From contig MU859392.1 of assembly GCA_033297205.1 (NCBI GenBank), positions 1-23,232 of the forward strand: 23,232 nt of DNA. The letters are read 5' to 3'. Under the pieces are notes generated by a model, which had not been told where the DNA came from, ran no database searches, and saw only the letters and a list, made by a program, of their open reading frames with translations. This DNA comes from Pseudoneurospora amorphoporcata (taxonomy: Eukaryota; Ascomycota; Sordariomycetes; Sordariales; Sordariaceae). Numbering within the stretch: the stretch's first letter is position 1; each line of letters opens with the position of its first letter. Positions 10,100 through 18,996 of the stretch are shown here, in pieces. Made by a program: the position numbers and the translations under genes.

Positions 10100-10296
10100 G
10101 AAATTTCCCTAATTCGCTAAGGACACGTTCGCATTACCCAGTGGCTGTTAGAGTTACGGATGTCCCACTCTCCGGAGGTATGGCTCAATAGCGTAGTCGC
10201 GAATCGTGGGCTCAGCTAATCGGCTCTTCTACAAAGGTATTAACGGCTGCGCCGGTAGTGTATTGCAAGCCAACCACTATAGTTATGATATGCTAG

Positions 10297-10372
10297 GATG
10301 GAAGGGAAGAGGTAGGCTAATGTAAGCAGATGAAGAAAATAAGTTAAGGCAGGTAGATAAAGGAGGTAAATC
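10297..10372 (+). repeat. 76-bp dispersed repeat, copy 1
   Basis: Aligns without gaps to 17172-17247, sharing GATGGAAGGGAAGAGGT at the start, GTTAAGGCAGGTA inside and AAGGAGGT near the end. The copies lie on either side of the copia element in the same orientation. It is not part of the LTRs. Confidence 0.8.
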
Positions 10373-10533
10373 ATAGCAAACATCGACAGTACCTACCTAC
10401 CCAATTACCCTCCAGTCCTACTTTAGTTTACAAGTAATAATAAATACTAATAGTAGGGCGAGGGATAGATATTAAAACTTCTAGCTAACGATGGATATCT
10501 TGCAGCTTCCTCCTTAACTCTGTAATTGTTTCT

Positions 10534-10559
10534 CCCGTAACTATTTCGGGGAAGGCTCT
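10534..10559. repeat. 26-bp direct repeat, copy 2
   Basis: The second copy of the unit at 10074-10099 (one C/T difference). It precedes a region shaped like an LTR: the unit, then a pyrimidine tract and TATATATA. Confidence 0.8.
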
Positions 10560-10606
10560 CGATTTGGAGCGCTGATTGGCTTCAAACTGGTCTCTATTTG
10601 TAGTTA

Positions 10607-10756
10607 CTGACTCTCTTGCTTCCCCTACCTTCAACCCCCTATCTTCTTTCTCCCTCTTCCTTCCTCTTCTTCCCTCTTCCTCCTTCTTCCTTACTTTTCC
10701 TCCCTCTAACTTGCTCTTCCTCTAACTTGCTCTTCCTCTCTCTATCTTCCCTCATC
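10607..10756. repeat. Pyrimidine-rich tract
   Basis: Almost pure C/T on the plus strand for about 140 bases, with a repeated CTAACTTGCTCTTCCT block near 10706-10738. Such tracts are common in fungal promoters and LTRs. No gene starts clearly after it. Confidence 0.7.
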
Positions 10757-11211
10757 CATTATCATAGCACCTCGTCAGCTGGCCTATATATACAAACTGC
10801 AGGATCGAATCAATCAACTAGATTCAATCCTAATTAAGTACCGCAACCTATTGGAGCATCGTCTGGTTATTGCGTACAGTAAATTCAAGCGCCAGGATAC
10901 GAGAGACTGACAGCCTCGCAAAGTTATTCGGCGTTGGTCCCGACTACTCCTTCTCCTCATTTTTACTACCAATACTCGCCAAAGCTAAACAATAGCGGCT
11001 ATTAAAAGCTTATTTTACTGCCTCAGAAAGGCGCAACACATTCTCGTCTCTTTCGTTAGATTGGCGACGTCCTGTAAATCAAGCCTGATGTTAGCGTGCT
11101 ATATTAACGTTTCGTCTTTCAAGGATCAAATGTAGCTTTTATGCTGCAATGGAGGACATGCCAAAAAGGCAACCAGAGGGTTCACTTCGGGTAGCGTTTG
11201 TTTTGATATCA

Positions 11212-11216
11212 AGGCT
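11212..11216 (+). repeat. Target-site duplication AGGCT, left
   Basis: Five bases directly before the 5' LTR, identical to the five directly after the 3' LTR (17011-17015). Five-base duplications are normal for copia integrases. This shows that both element ends come from one insertion. Confidence 0.92.
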
Positions 11217-11383
11217 TGTTGGGCCGCCGCCACTTGGTAAGGTTGGCTGGCACTTGGCCCACTTTCACTTCCAGACCACACCAGTATTTTGTCCTTCTTC
11301 CTTTCTCTTCCCGTAGCGCTTTCTTTCGTGATCATCCACAATATCATCACTTCTTTCTTTGATTCAGCGTATCGCTTCCCACA
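11217..11383 (+). repeat. 5' LTR of the copia element (167 bp)
   Basis: TG...CA ends. It differs from the 3' LTR only at 11234 (T/C), 11256 (G/A) and 11300 (C/T). At 167 bp it is short for an LTR. It should carry the promoter, but no clear TATA box was identified. Confidence 0.93.
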
Positions 11384-11397
11384 GGTTATGAGCCCTT
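11384..11397 (+). promoter_or_regulatory. Primer-binding site, half-tRNA-iMet type
   Basis: GGTTATGAGCCCTT directly follows the 5' LTR. Its complement contains GGGCTCATAACC, the anticodon stem-loop sequence of eukaryotic initiator tRNA-Met (anticodon CAU). Drosophila copia primes minus-strand DNA with such a tRNA half instead of the tRNA 3' end. The match to this organism's own tRNA is inferred, since that gene is not in the window. Confidence 0.7.
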
Positions 11398-11714
11398 AAC
11401 TGCTTTGCGATCTTCGAAGTCAACAATCGAGCTGGTACGTTACGAGGTTTATAGCAAATTCAAGTACACCCTATAGGGAGAAAGTCTTGGTGTTTTTGAT
11501 TGATTTGCACGCCTATTAACGAACGCGACCTTCTTATCGACTCCTTATTGCGCCTTCTATTAATAGTTGTATCTAGCCTATACGACTCACCTTTTATACG
11601 ACTTACCTTTCTTTTATTACCTTTTCTTTCAACGTTACCTTTCCTTTACGTCGTTATTTATAGCTTCGAGCGAAGTCTTCTTTCCTTTTCAGTCTACTCT
11701 CATTCACTGTCATT

Positions 11715-12758
11715 ATGGCTTTGGAGGTCGGAATGAACATCGAGCAGTTGCTCAGTGAGTCTAACATTGATAGTTGGGACAACGCCCTTTGTAACATTCT
11801 CGATGTGTACGGCTTACTCAACTATTTCGACGAGGATGTTCAACCTCCTACTCTAAAAGACCCGGACGCCCCGACTGCGGCTGAGAAGAAGGCTGCCGAG
11901 AACTGGCGTGTTGAACGCGCGCGTGTCTTACTTGCTATTATGAATTCTATGAAGAGTCAAAATGTCTAGATTCTCCTTTAGAATTCGGGTTGGAATCCTG
12001 CTGACCGCGACCCTAAGCGCCTCTACGACCTTATTAAGCGTGTAGTTCCTAAGGTCTCCTAGGAATCTATCGGTATGGTTATTAAGGAGTATACCAGTCT
12101 CAACCGTGCCTCCTTTGACTCTATGGCTTCTTTCCTTAACTGTCATTTCTTTCTTCGTAAACGTTGGAACGATCTTAAGCTTACAGTCAGTCCTCAGGTC
12201 GAGATTTGGTTCCTTCTCAACGGACTTGAATCTTCTTATCCTCTCTATTACCGTTTTTGGGTTAACGACTTGACTAACGGTCACCTTACTATGTCCGATT
12301 TGCTTGACAAGCTTAATACTATAGCGACAACCGAGGCTACGACGCCGGCCTTGTCGGTGTAGGTTAAGGCAGGGACTAAGGAGAAAGAGGATATAAAGTC
12401 TAGCAATAATAAGAAGGATAAGAAGAAAGGCCGACGCGAGATGATCGACTGCACTCATCCCGGCTGTAAGCGTCAGATTCCTACCGGCTTCGTCTATGCC
12501 GCTTGTGGTTATTACAGAAACCCCGACAATGACGTCTGTTGGTAGTGTGAACCAGACAAGGCACTAGCTACTTGGTAGAATAAAGAGAAGGCTATTAAGG
12601 TTTTGTAGAAGATATTTATAGGTACTACCGCTCTTGTCGTTTACAACTTAAGTAATCTTAATAATCCGGCTACGATTGGATCCAATTTGCTGTTTGCCAA
12701 TAGTATCCCAGAATTCAGTATGCTGGGCGCTATACTCAACCTAGCGGGTTTTTATTAG
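11715..12758 (+). pseudogene. copia gag region, eight in-frame TAG stops
   Basis: The ATG at 11715 opens MALEVGMNIEQLLSESN; the second Met (11733) is an alternative start. The frame runs about 347 codons and meets eight stops, all TAG (11967, 11979, 12060, 12360, 12543, 12576, 12606, 12756), with no TAA or TGA. The product would be the capsid protein. The middle (LTVSPQVEIWFLLNGLESSYP) resembles the copia gag helical region. After a Lys-rich stretch there is a Cys/His cluster (CTHPGC, then AACGYY and CW-stop-CEP) that may replace the usual CCHC knuckle. Because the frame is otherwise preserved, the stops look like point changes at Gln or Trp codons. Confidence 0.8.
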
Positions 12759-12769
12759 AGCTCCCAGCG

Positions 12770-13570
12770 ATATCCTTATTCGCTGAAGTCCAACAAGCTC
12801 ATGAGGCATTCACCAAAGACAGTGTTGTATACGATACCGGTGCGGCGACCACGATCTTCAACCATATCAAGTGGTTCACCGACTTGCAACCTTTGCCTTA
12901 ACCTATGACCTATGTTATAGGTCTTGGACCACAGGGACAAAGAAGGCGAGAGAGAGAAGGATGTTGTATTGAAGAAGGAAACAGAGCTACGAACGATCGC
13001 GGGGAAAAAGCTAGCTAAGCCTGGTGGTGCTGGGAAGAAGTGGGCCTAGCCCGGCAGGCACGGCTGACCGTGAGCCGGCTGGGCACAAGAATAGGTGATG
13101 GTAGGACTCACTACGCCTACCATGTGGGCACTGTTGAGCTCACTATACTGTCAGACGACGGCGCCTTTGTTCGAGTTATTATTAGAGATTTTTATTATTG
13201 TCCAGTTATACCTGCTAACCTTCTCAGCCGACAATCAATGCTCGACGCTGGAATGGAATGGAATATGTGGTCCAATTCTATTGTGTACGCTCACACGCCC
13301 AAGACCACCAAATGTGGCACTCTTCGAGGAGGAGTACCGGTTATACCGACTTCCAAGCCTCCCGACTTCAGTCAAAATCGGATCACCCCCGGCCACGCCC
13401 TACTCGCCTCAATCAATTACCAGACCATGTACCGACGTTTGATGCACGCCGGGAAGGAGACGGTTATTAAGGCTTGCAAGGATGCTAGGATCGATCTCAA
13501 GAATATCAATAACGACTTCTGCGAGGACTGTGTCTTCGCCAAGTCACAAGACGTTATTCCCAAGACCTCT
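12770..13570 (+). pseudogene. copia protease and pre-integrase region, shifted frame
   Basis: This part reads in a frame different from gag and integrase. VVYDTGAATTIFN at about 12824-12862 holds the aspartic protease active site DTGA. TAA stops follow at 12899 and 13016. The pre-integrase stretch is better kept: IIRDFYYCPVIPANLLSRQSM (about 13183-13245) is the end of the protease-like domain. MYRRLMHAGKE, then CEDCVFAKS (about 13428-13550), is the zinc-binding HHCC region of integrase, with the first His replaced by Tyr (CAC to TAC type). A Lys/Glu/Arg-rich part at about 12930-13010 does not resemble copia and may be garbled by further indels. Confidence 0.7.
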
Positions 13571-14616
13571 CACTCCGGTCGCTACCAGGCCATTAGAGTT
13601 CGTCAGGATTGACGTCATCTATAATAAGGAACCAGGCCACCTTGGCTACCATTATACGGTCTACTTTGTCGACATTTTTACAAGCTATTACTGGGTACGG
13701 TTCTGTGTTAATAAAGGTGATGCTTTTGAAGCTATTAAAGAATGGAAGACTTGGGTGGAGACTCAAAGCGGCCTCAAAGTTAAGGTTGTTGGTATCGATG
13801 GCGGTCCTGAATTTAGATTGTCAACCTCTGATTTCCAGAAGAGCAAGCTTGTCGTGTGGGCAAGACAAGAAGGCATGGAGATCTACAAGTCGACGGCCCA
13901 TTCACCTTGGATGAACGGTAAGGCAGAAGCGGCGGGCAAGATTATTATGACGCGCAGCCGCGCCTTAATTATCGAGTATAAGATTCTAGTCAAACTGTGA
14001 CCCTTTGTCATCGACAGCGTAGTCAAGATTCTCAATCTTCTACCTTCCAAGTCCAACCTAGAATATAAGAGTCCTTACGAACTCTTCGCTAGAGCAGCCA
14101 ATTTGCCAGAGTCGTTAGTCAAACCGTATATATGCTACCTTCGTAGTTATTTCTGTACTGCTTACTATCACATCAAACTTTAGAAGAGAGTGCAAAGCGA
14201 CAAGTTCGCTCCTAGGTTACGAAAGGGTAAGTTTATTGCTTACGATGACTTTTACGGCCGTATTTACCGTATTTGGGATGAAGAACTGGGAAAAGTCGTC
14301 CGGGCAAGTGCTGTCCGATTCCATGAGGGTGATCACGACAATCAGGATCTTCCTGTCGAGGATACTGAATATGAAGTCATCTTTAATGACTAGACTGTTT
14401 AGGAGATTGAGGAGGTTATCGCTAAAGGCTAGAACATCTACGTTACAGTGCAAAATACGTGGAAGCCGGATATTGAGGAAGAACTACAAAGCCCTAAAGC
14501 ACAGGAGCCACCTTCCTAAGATTTATCGCTCAAAGCGCCACCCGTCCAAGAACCCTTTTAACCTCTATATTTCACGCCTTCTACTACACCAGACCCTAGC
14601 TTACAGTCTATAGAGG
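13570..14616 (+). pseudogene. copia integrase core and C-terminal region
   Basis: Joins the element DNA to the target. The catalytic core begins EFVRIDVIYN (about 13590) with the first Asp. The second Asp is in VGIDGGPEF (about 13790-13816), and the Glu in WMNGKAEAAGK (about 13909-13941), so the DDE set is still present. A stop TGA at 13998 follows, where LW is likely, then FARAANLP and CTAYYHIKL, matching the copia region after the core. TAG stops are at 14181, 14391, 14400 and 14430, and TAA at 14517 and 14559. The core itself is open. The linker onward is Pro/Ser/Glu-rich. Confidence 0.8.
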
Positions 14617-15920
14617 TCACCCAAGCCTAGTCTGAGAAGACTACCGCTGAGATAGCGATTCCCTCTATTGAACCCGTCGAAGAAGTTATCTTTTAGATGG
14701 ACGACGAGGATTACAGAGATTTGGAAGGAGAGGCTCCTATTCCCCCAGAGGAATACCCTTTCCCAGAAGATTCACCAAATCTGGGTGTAACAACCGCTTC
14801 GGCAGTTCGACCCTAGACTCCTCCGCCTTCCCCTTCCCCTGCTAATATCCCTCTCCCTCCCCCTACCCCTGGAGAGGACATGGTGGAGCAACCGGTACAA
14901 CCTCAACAAGCTTCTTCTCGACCTCGACGAGCTGCGGCACAGAAACCTGAAAGTTTCAAATATGGCCAGGAGCAAGTCACTGATGGCACCAAGAAGCTGG
15001 TGTTCTTTAACGATAATTCCCCACCCAAAGCTCATTCTCTTCCAGTCTTTTATTATAGCATTGATGAACCACGCATTATTCTGCCTCAGGTTGTCTGCCT
15101 TACCTCTATCAAAGTCAACAATGATCTTCAACACCTTGATAAATCTAATATCCCGAAGAACTATCGTCAGGCCCAGCGCTTGGCCAACTACGAGAAGTGG
15201 TGGCTTCCAGCGATGAAGCGCCAGGTCCAGTCCTTGGAAGATTAAGAGGTTTACTTCCTGGTCAAAAAGAAGGATGGTATGAAGGTCTTGCCAAGAAAAT
15301 AGGTGTACGACGAAAAGATGGATCCACATACTTATGAGCTTACTGCCCGAGTAAGATAGGTGGTGTACGGTAATTTCGAAGACGGAGCCTAGGATTTCCA
15401 AGATGTTTACGCGGCTGTGGCAAATAGCGTCAGCGTTCGAACCTTCCTCGCCCTCATAGCTGCCTTAAATTTAGAATATTACTAGTTCGACTTTAATACG
15501 GCCTTTTTTAACGTGCCTATTCCACCCGACGATATTTATTACGTCCAATAGCCAACTGGCCTTGAAAAAGGCCACGACATAGTCTGTCAATTGCGACGAA
15601 TATTCTACGGCCTCAAGCGCAGCTCTCTATATTGGTTCAAGACTTTGGTTCCCGTTATAAAGAAGTGTGGATTCGAGCCACTTGGTGCGAATTACTGTCT
15701 CTTCTGTAACGACAAGCTTAGTATAATAATTATCCTACATATAAACGATTTCCTCATTATAGTAAAGATTGTCGATACTATTAACGAGATTAGCGAGAAG
15801 CTTACTCAACACTTCAAAATGAAACACCTAGGAGAAGTTAAGATGTTCTTGGGCTACGAGGTTATTCGGAATCGCTTACAACGTACAATCTTTGTGATAT
15901 AGGAACGATACACCAGATCG
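14617..15920 (+). pseudogene. copia linker and reverse transcriptase, active site changed
   Basis: Same frame as gag and integrase. The linker is acidic and Pro-rich with TAG at 14628, 14694 and 14814. RT follows a TAA at 15243 and has TAG at 15300, 15357, 15390, 15483, 15549 and 15900. Homology fits Trp at the first three (K-W-VYDEK, R-W-VVYGN, W-DF) and Gln at the others. FDFNTAFFN (about 15489-15515) holds the first catalytic Asp, and YGLKRSSLYW (about 15606-15635) is the conserved YGLKQSP block. The YVDD box is HIND (about 15741-15752): its first Asp is Asn, a G-to-A change. RT activity would be lost even without the stops. Confidence 0.85.
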
Positions 15921-16724
15921 TTGATATCTAAGTTTGGATATAAGGGTCTTCACAGCGTCAAGTCTCCTTGGCCACCCAACTTCGTTTTGGAAGATAACGA
16001 TTTACTCCCCAACGAAGGGAAGCCCTACTTGAAAAAGACAGACTCGGTTAATTACCTCTCGACAGGCACCAGACCTGACATCACTTACACGGTAAATCGA
16101 TTGTGCGAAGGCAACGCTAAACCTACAAATCGCCATCTTAAATTGATGAAGCACCTCTTCCGCTATCTTATCTATACGGCTAAGCTTAGTATCCTTCTAG
16201 GTGGAAAGCCGTTTCCAGGCAACGACAACGTCATCAATCTGCGTCTTCGAACATATGCGGACGCCTCATTTGCCGACGAGAAATTCACGCGCCATTCGAC
16301 AGGTGGTCATGTGGTGTTTTTGGGAGCTGGTCCAGTATACTGGAAGTCGAAGAAACAGGCCTTTGTGACACTGAGCACCACCGAGGCTGAACATTCGAAT
16401 CTCACCCCGGCAGCAATATCTGCGCTTTGGATCTCGGGCATACTTGCAGAGCTGGGAGCTTCCCAGCCAGCACCCTCGTTGATCTACACCGACAGCAAGA
16501 ACGCTCGCCACCAGGCCATGAATCTACAGGTCGCGGCAAGGAACAGGTGTATCGATGTACGGTATAAGTGGTTGATTGAGCAAGTCCAACAGGGCAAGTT
16601 CACGGTCACCCACATTCCCGGCGATGAGATGATCGCTGATGGCTTCACAAAGCCACTCAACGCTGAAAAGTACGGAAAATTCGTTAAGATGCTAGGTTTG
16701 GCATTTAGGAACATTGTCTCGTAA
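15921..16724 (+). pseudogene. copia RNase H domain, open to the native stop
   Basis: Degrades the RNA strand in cDNA. The best preserved part of the element, with no stop for 267 codons. The typical copia signatures are present: GTRPDITYTVNRL, then TYADASFADE (Asp), STGGHVVFLG, YWKSKKQAFVTLSTTEAEH (Glu), IYTDSKNARH (Asp) and DVRYKWLIEQ, ending HIPGDEMIADGFTKPL, as in other copia proteins. The stop is TAA at 16722-16724, about 120 bp before the 3' LTR. It reads as the C-terminus of the polyprotein and not as a gene of its own. Confidence 0.9.
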
Positions 16725-16831
16725 GGAAGCAGGTACATAGGGAAACAGGACAGGGCTGAAAGAGCCACAGGGGGTGGAAAACACCAAGAAAGGTATTACG
16801 GGATTGTTTACATGTATGATAGCTGTGTTGG

Positions 16832-16843
16832 TCTGAGGAGGTG
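16832..16843 (+). promoter_or_regulatory. Polypurine tract
   Basis: CTGAGGAGGTG lies directly before the 3' LTR. Purine-rich, it is the expected primer for plus-strand DNA synthesis. It is shorter and less pure than many such tracts. Confidence 0.55.
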
Positions 16844-17010
16844 TGTTGGGCCGCCGCCACCTGGTAAGGTTGGCTGGCACTTAGCCCACTTTCACTTCCA
16901 GACCACACCAGTATTTTGTCCTTCTTTCTTTCTCTTCCCGTAGCGCTTTCTTTCGTGATCATCCACAATATCATCACTTCTTTCTTTGATTCAGCGTATC
17001 GCTTCCCACA
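16844..17010 (+). repeat. 3' LTR of the copia element (167 bp)
   Basis: Identical to the 5' LTR except at 16861, 16883 and 16927, all transitions (about 98% identity). The paired LTRs and the flanking AGGCT duplication show a complete insertion. Confidence 0.93.
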
Positions 17011-17015
17011 AGGCT
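17011..17015 (+). repeat. Target-site duplication AGGCT, right
   Basis: Directly after the 3' LTR, identical to 11212-11216. Confidence 0.92.
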
Positions 17016-17171
17016 TCAAGCCTCGCTTCGAGCCAAGCCCCATACAAGGATACCAGGGGGGTGAGGGTATTAACACGGGCTCCCACCCAGGTTTAAAGCC
17101 ATCCCACCCTAGCTGCCGGCTTCTAATCCTAGAGCTATAGTTAGCTTATCGCTCTCAACGCCGCCGTCACC

Positions 17172-17247
17172 GATGGAAGGGAAGAGGTGAGCTAATGCTG
17201 GTAGATGAAGAAGGTAGGTTAAGGCAGGTACATGAAGGAGGTCCATC
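17172..17247 (+). repeat. 76-bp dispersed repeat, copy 2
   Basis: Gap-free counterpart of 10297-10372, in the same orientation. About four fifths of positions agree by eye. Confidence 0.8.
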
Positions 17248-17589
17248 GTGATCAGTTTGTCGTAGTGGATCCCTAAACCGCGATCCAACAAGATAAGAGC
17301 GAGAGATTCCCTTGCTACGCTCTTATCGGACTCGGCGACTAACTGCATACACATAATTAGGCCGAGGTAGTAGGAACTAATTAGGAATAGTCTTCTAACT
17401 GAGTGCAATCTTAGTACAAGTATTAGGACGGTCAACTTTTCTCGTAATCCGCCCAATTATATTCATTTTTTTAGCGCCGCCTCCCCACTCACCGTAATGC
17501 CTCCGTCCGAACGATATAGATATGGGAGCTGGTGGTTCAATTTTTTTAACCCTACCACGTAATTAAAAGACTCGTTTCCTGTCCTTCCT

Positions 17590-17634
17590 GCTCCCATAGA
17601 TAAGCAGACATATCGGTGGCTTATCTATGGGAGC
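17590..17634. repeat. Perfect 16-bp inverted repeat, then a T run
   Basis: GCTCCCATAGATAAGC (17590-17605) and its exact complement (17619-17634), loop of 13 bases, followed by seven T. A partial extra copy of the arm (ATATGGGAGCTGG) lies near 17520-17532. It might be the tip of a MITE or a structured transcript end. Confidence 0.85.
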
Positions 17635-17781
17635 CTTTTTTTGTAGATTTCAACAGGGGTTTGGATGACTCAGCTAAAAACGCCGCCGCCGTTTCTTGAA
17701 CCGTTTTCCATTACCTTCGCCGTCGAGTGCACCGTTCTACTTACGCCAAGCCCAGCTGAGTGGGCTAGGTATATACTACAT

Positions 17782-17810
17782 AAGTGTCATAGGGTTAGAT
17801 CCCCTGTGAC
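17782..17810 (+). repeat. Possible fragment of the dispersed repeat family
   Basis: GTGTCATAGGGTTAGATC and then CCCTGTGAC match the terminal hairpin block of the family. Copy 3 has GTCATAGGGCTAGATC and CCCTGTG when read in the same sense. Only this end is recognisable. Confidence 0.45.
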
Positions 17811-17972
17811 TGGCTATATAGTTGTGCATCCCGATGTTCGTTGGCAAGCGAACATCGTCCTATCTTTTAGGTTTGGCTTGGTAGTTAGATGCATTGCTGC
17901 CTTGTTATAACAAGGTACTTACCCCTGCTATTTACCCCTGATACTTATTCGATATACTTAGTACATCTAACT

Positions 17973-18032
17973 GGAAGGTGTGGTTGCTTTTAGGAGGTGT
18001 GGTTGGCTTTTGGGAGGTGTGGTTGGCTTTGG
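17973..18032. repeat. 20-bp tandem repeat, three copies
   Basis: Units GGAAGGTGTGGTTGCTTTTA, GGAGGTGTGGTTGGCTTTTG and GGAGGTGTGGTTGGCTTTGG in register. It lies in non-coding DNA. Confidence 0.88.
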
Positions 18033-18285
18033 TGAATACTTTTCTCTGTACGTATATTACTTTAGGCGAGTTAGAAGGGCCCTATGTGACGAACGGCAGT
18101 CTGATTTGCCTAAGTGGGATAGTTGAAGGTTGATACTATCAGAAGACGTTCGGTGAAGCCAAAAGGTTCACAACAAGTATAGCAGGGTTATACTAGTTTC
18201 AATGATGATGATCTGTTGACTACACGGAGCCCTTATTCTTAGTAGTGCTTTGCTGGTTGACGTTGATATCGGCGATCAGACAAAA

Positions 18286-18534
18286 TATCACGGGGCAAGG
18301 GCGCCGTTAGGTCTGAGGTACGATATCTGTTGTTGTACGAAGAGAGCAAGAAGGAGGTGTGCGTAGCCAGGGCATAATATAGGGCCTGAGTATGGCCCAC
18401 CCTAGGGTGGGTCTGCTCAAGCCTCAATGCCCTGGGCTGAGCCCAGTGCCATAGCAATGGCTGTGCATACAGCAGGGCATTCGTCAATGGCACACAAGGC
18501 ACAGGGCATGTGATCTAGCCCTATGACAACAATT
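18286..18534 (-). repeat. Dispersed repeat family, copy 3 (inverted)
   Basis: Read on the minus strand it has the blocks of copies 1 and 2 in the same order: GTCATAGGGCTAGATC, CCCTGTGCCTTGTG, GTGCGCCTGG-like middle, TACAACAACAGATATCGTAC and GCCCTTGCCCCGTGATA. It is about 50 bp longer in the middle, where extra palindromes occur (CCCACCCTAGGGTGGG at about 18398-18413). More diverged than copies 1 and 2. Confidence 0.8.
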
Positions 18535-18763
18535 AACACAAAAAGAGGCTGATAAGGTTTAGTTTGGTGTATGCTAAAACAAAAAAAAGTCCATTACTAT
18601 CTGCAAGAGCTTTCTGGCCGATTATACACGCTATGCAAGATATAGGTATATATATATGAAAGTCTTTTCGGACCGTAGTGAAAGTCGTTTCATACCGTCG
18701 CCCCACCCTTCCCGCGCGCCAAGGCACACTAATGCACACCAAAATTTTTGAGCTCGTAGAAAC
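18535..18763. other. Stretch without supported gene
   Basis: AT-rich in part, with a TATATATA run near 18650. Minus-strand open frames here are not recognisable. It lies downstream of the possible exon ending at 18764. Confidence 0.5.
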
Positions 18764-18994
18764 TCAGACATCCGGAAACGAGGGCTCCCAGTAATGCCCT
18801 TCTTGGGCGCAGATATGTCGGTGATTATAACGTACAGCCCAGTGCATATAGTATCGTACAGTGAAAAGGTCCAAAACATTGCCCATCACTGTAACTTGTG
18901 TGCGTTCAAATGAAGAGTCGGACATGTGATGCTCGGATTGCCGTCCATTCGTTTCCTGTATCTCCGCGATGAGCCAATGCGCATAATTGTTCTC
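18764..18994 (-). pseudogene. Possible final exon of the coiled-coil gene, cut by pogo
   Basis: In the minus sense it reads ENNYAHWLIAEIQETNG, then a Ser/His-rich part, and ends TGA. If the pogo element and one TA are removed, the frame continues from 20986 into this stretch without a stop for about 109 codons (GQLENNYAHW across the junction). The content matches no family I know. It could be chance, since 109 open codons are unusual but not rare. Confidence 0.4.
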
Positions 18995-18996
18995 TA
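18995..18996. repeat. TA target duplication, left of the pogo element
   Basis: TA directly before the left inverted repeat, repeated at 20891-20892. TA is the target of the Tc1/mariner superfamily, including pogo and Fot1. Confidence 0.85.

Larger units (their letters stand above)
9536..11211. other. Non-coding stretch with old repeat remnants
   Basis: No convincing gene. It contains a 26-bp direct repeat (10074 and 10534), a 76-bp repeat shared with 17172-17247 and a long pyrimidine tract. 10523-10850 has the look of a gypsy-type LTR (TGTAAT start, pyrimidine tract, TATATATA), but no matching second LTR was seen. Confidence 0.5.
11217..17010 (+). mobile_element. Full-length Ty1/copia LTR retrotransposon, defective
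   Basis: A 5,794-bp element with 167-bp LTRs that start TGTTGGG and end CCCACA, AGGCT duplications, a primer site after the 5' LTR, a purine tract before the 3' LTR and the copia gene order gag, protease, integrase, reverse transcriptase, RNase H (integrase before RT defines copia). Gag (from 11715) and integrase to RNase H share one reading frame. About 12,770-13,570 lies in another frame, so at least two compensating indels exist. The element carries 27 in-frame stops and cannot encode a working polyprotein. LTRs differ at three positions, all transitions. Confidence 0.95.
17016..18285. other. Non-coding stretch with hairpins and small repeats
   Basis: No gene supported. It holds a 76-bp repeat copy, a perfect 16-bp inverted repeat, a fragment of the dispersed repeat family and a 20-bp tandem repeat (listed separately). 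There is also a hairpin with arms CGATGTTCG and CGAACATCG at about 17830-17857. Confidence 0.55.

Noticed and set aside
10140..10230. tRNA-like look of a stretch with GGCTCAATAGCG
   Set aside because: No T-loop consensus and no acceptor stem could be paired.
11928..12458. 176-codon minus-strand frame
   Set aside because: Antisense to the gag region, which itself shows preserved codons; no recognisable content.
14772..15401. 209-codon minus-strand frame
   Set aside because: Antisense to the copia linker and RT, a product of the RT reading frame's codon bias.
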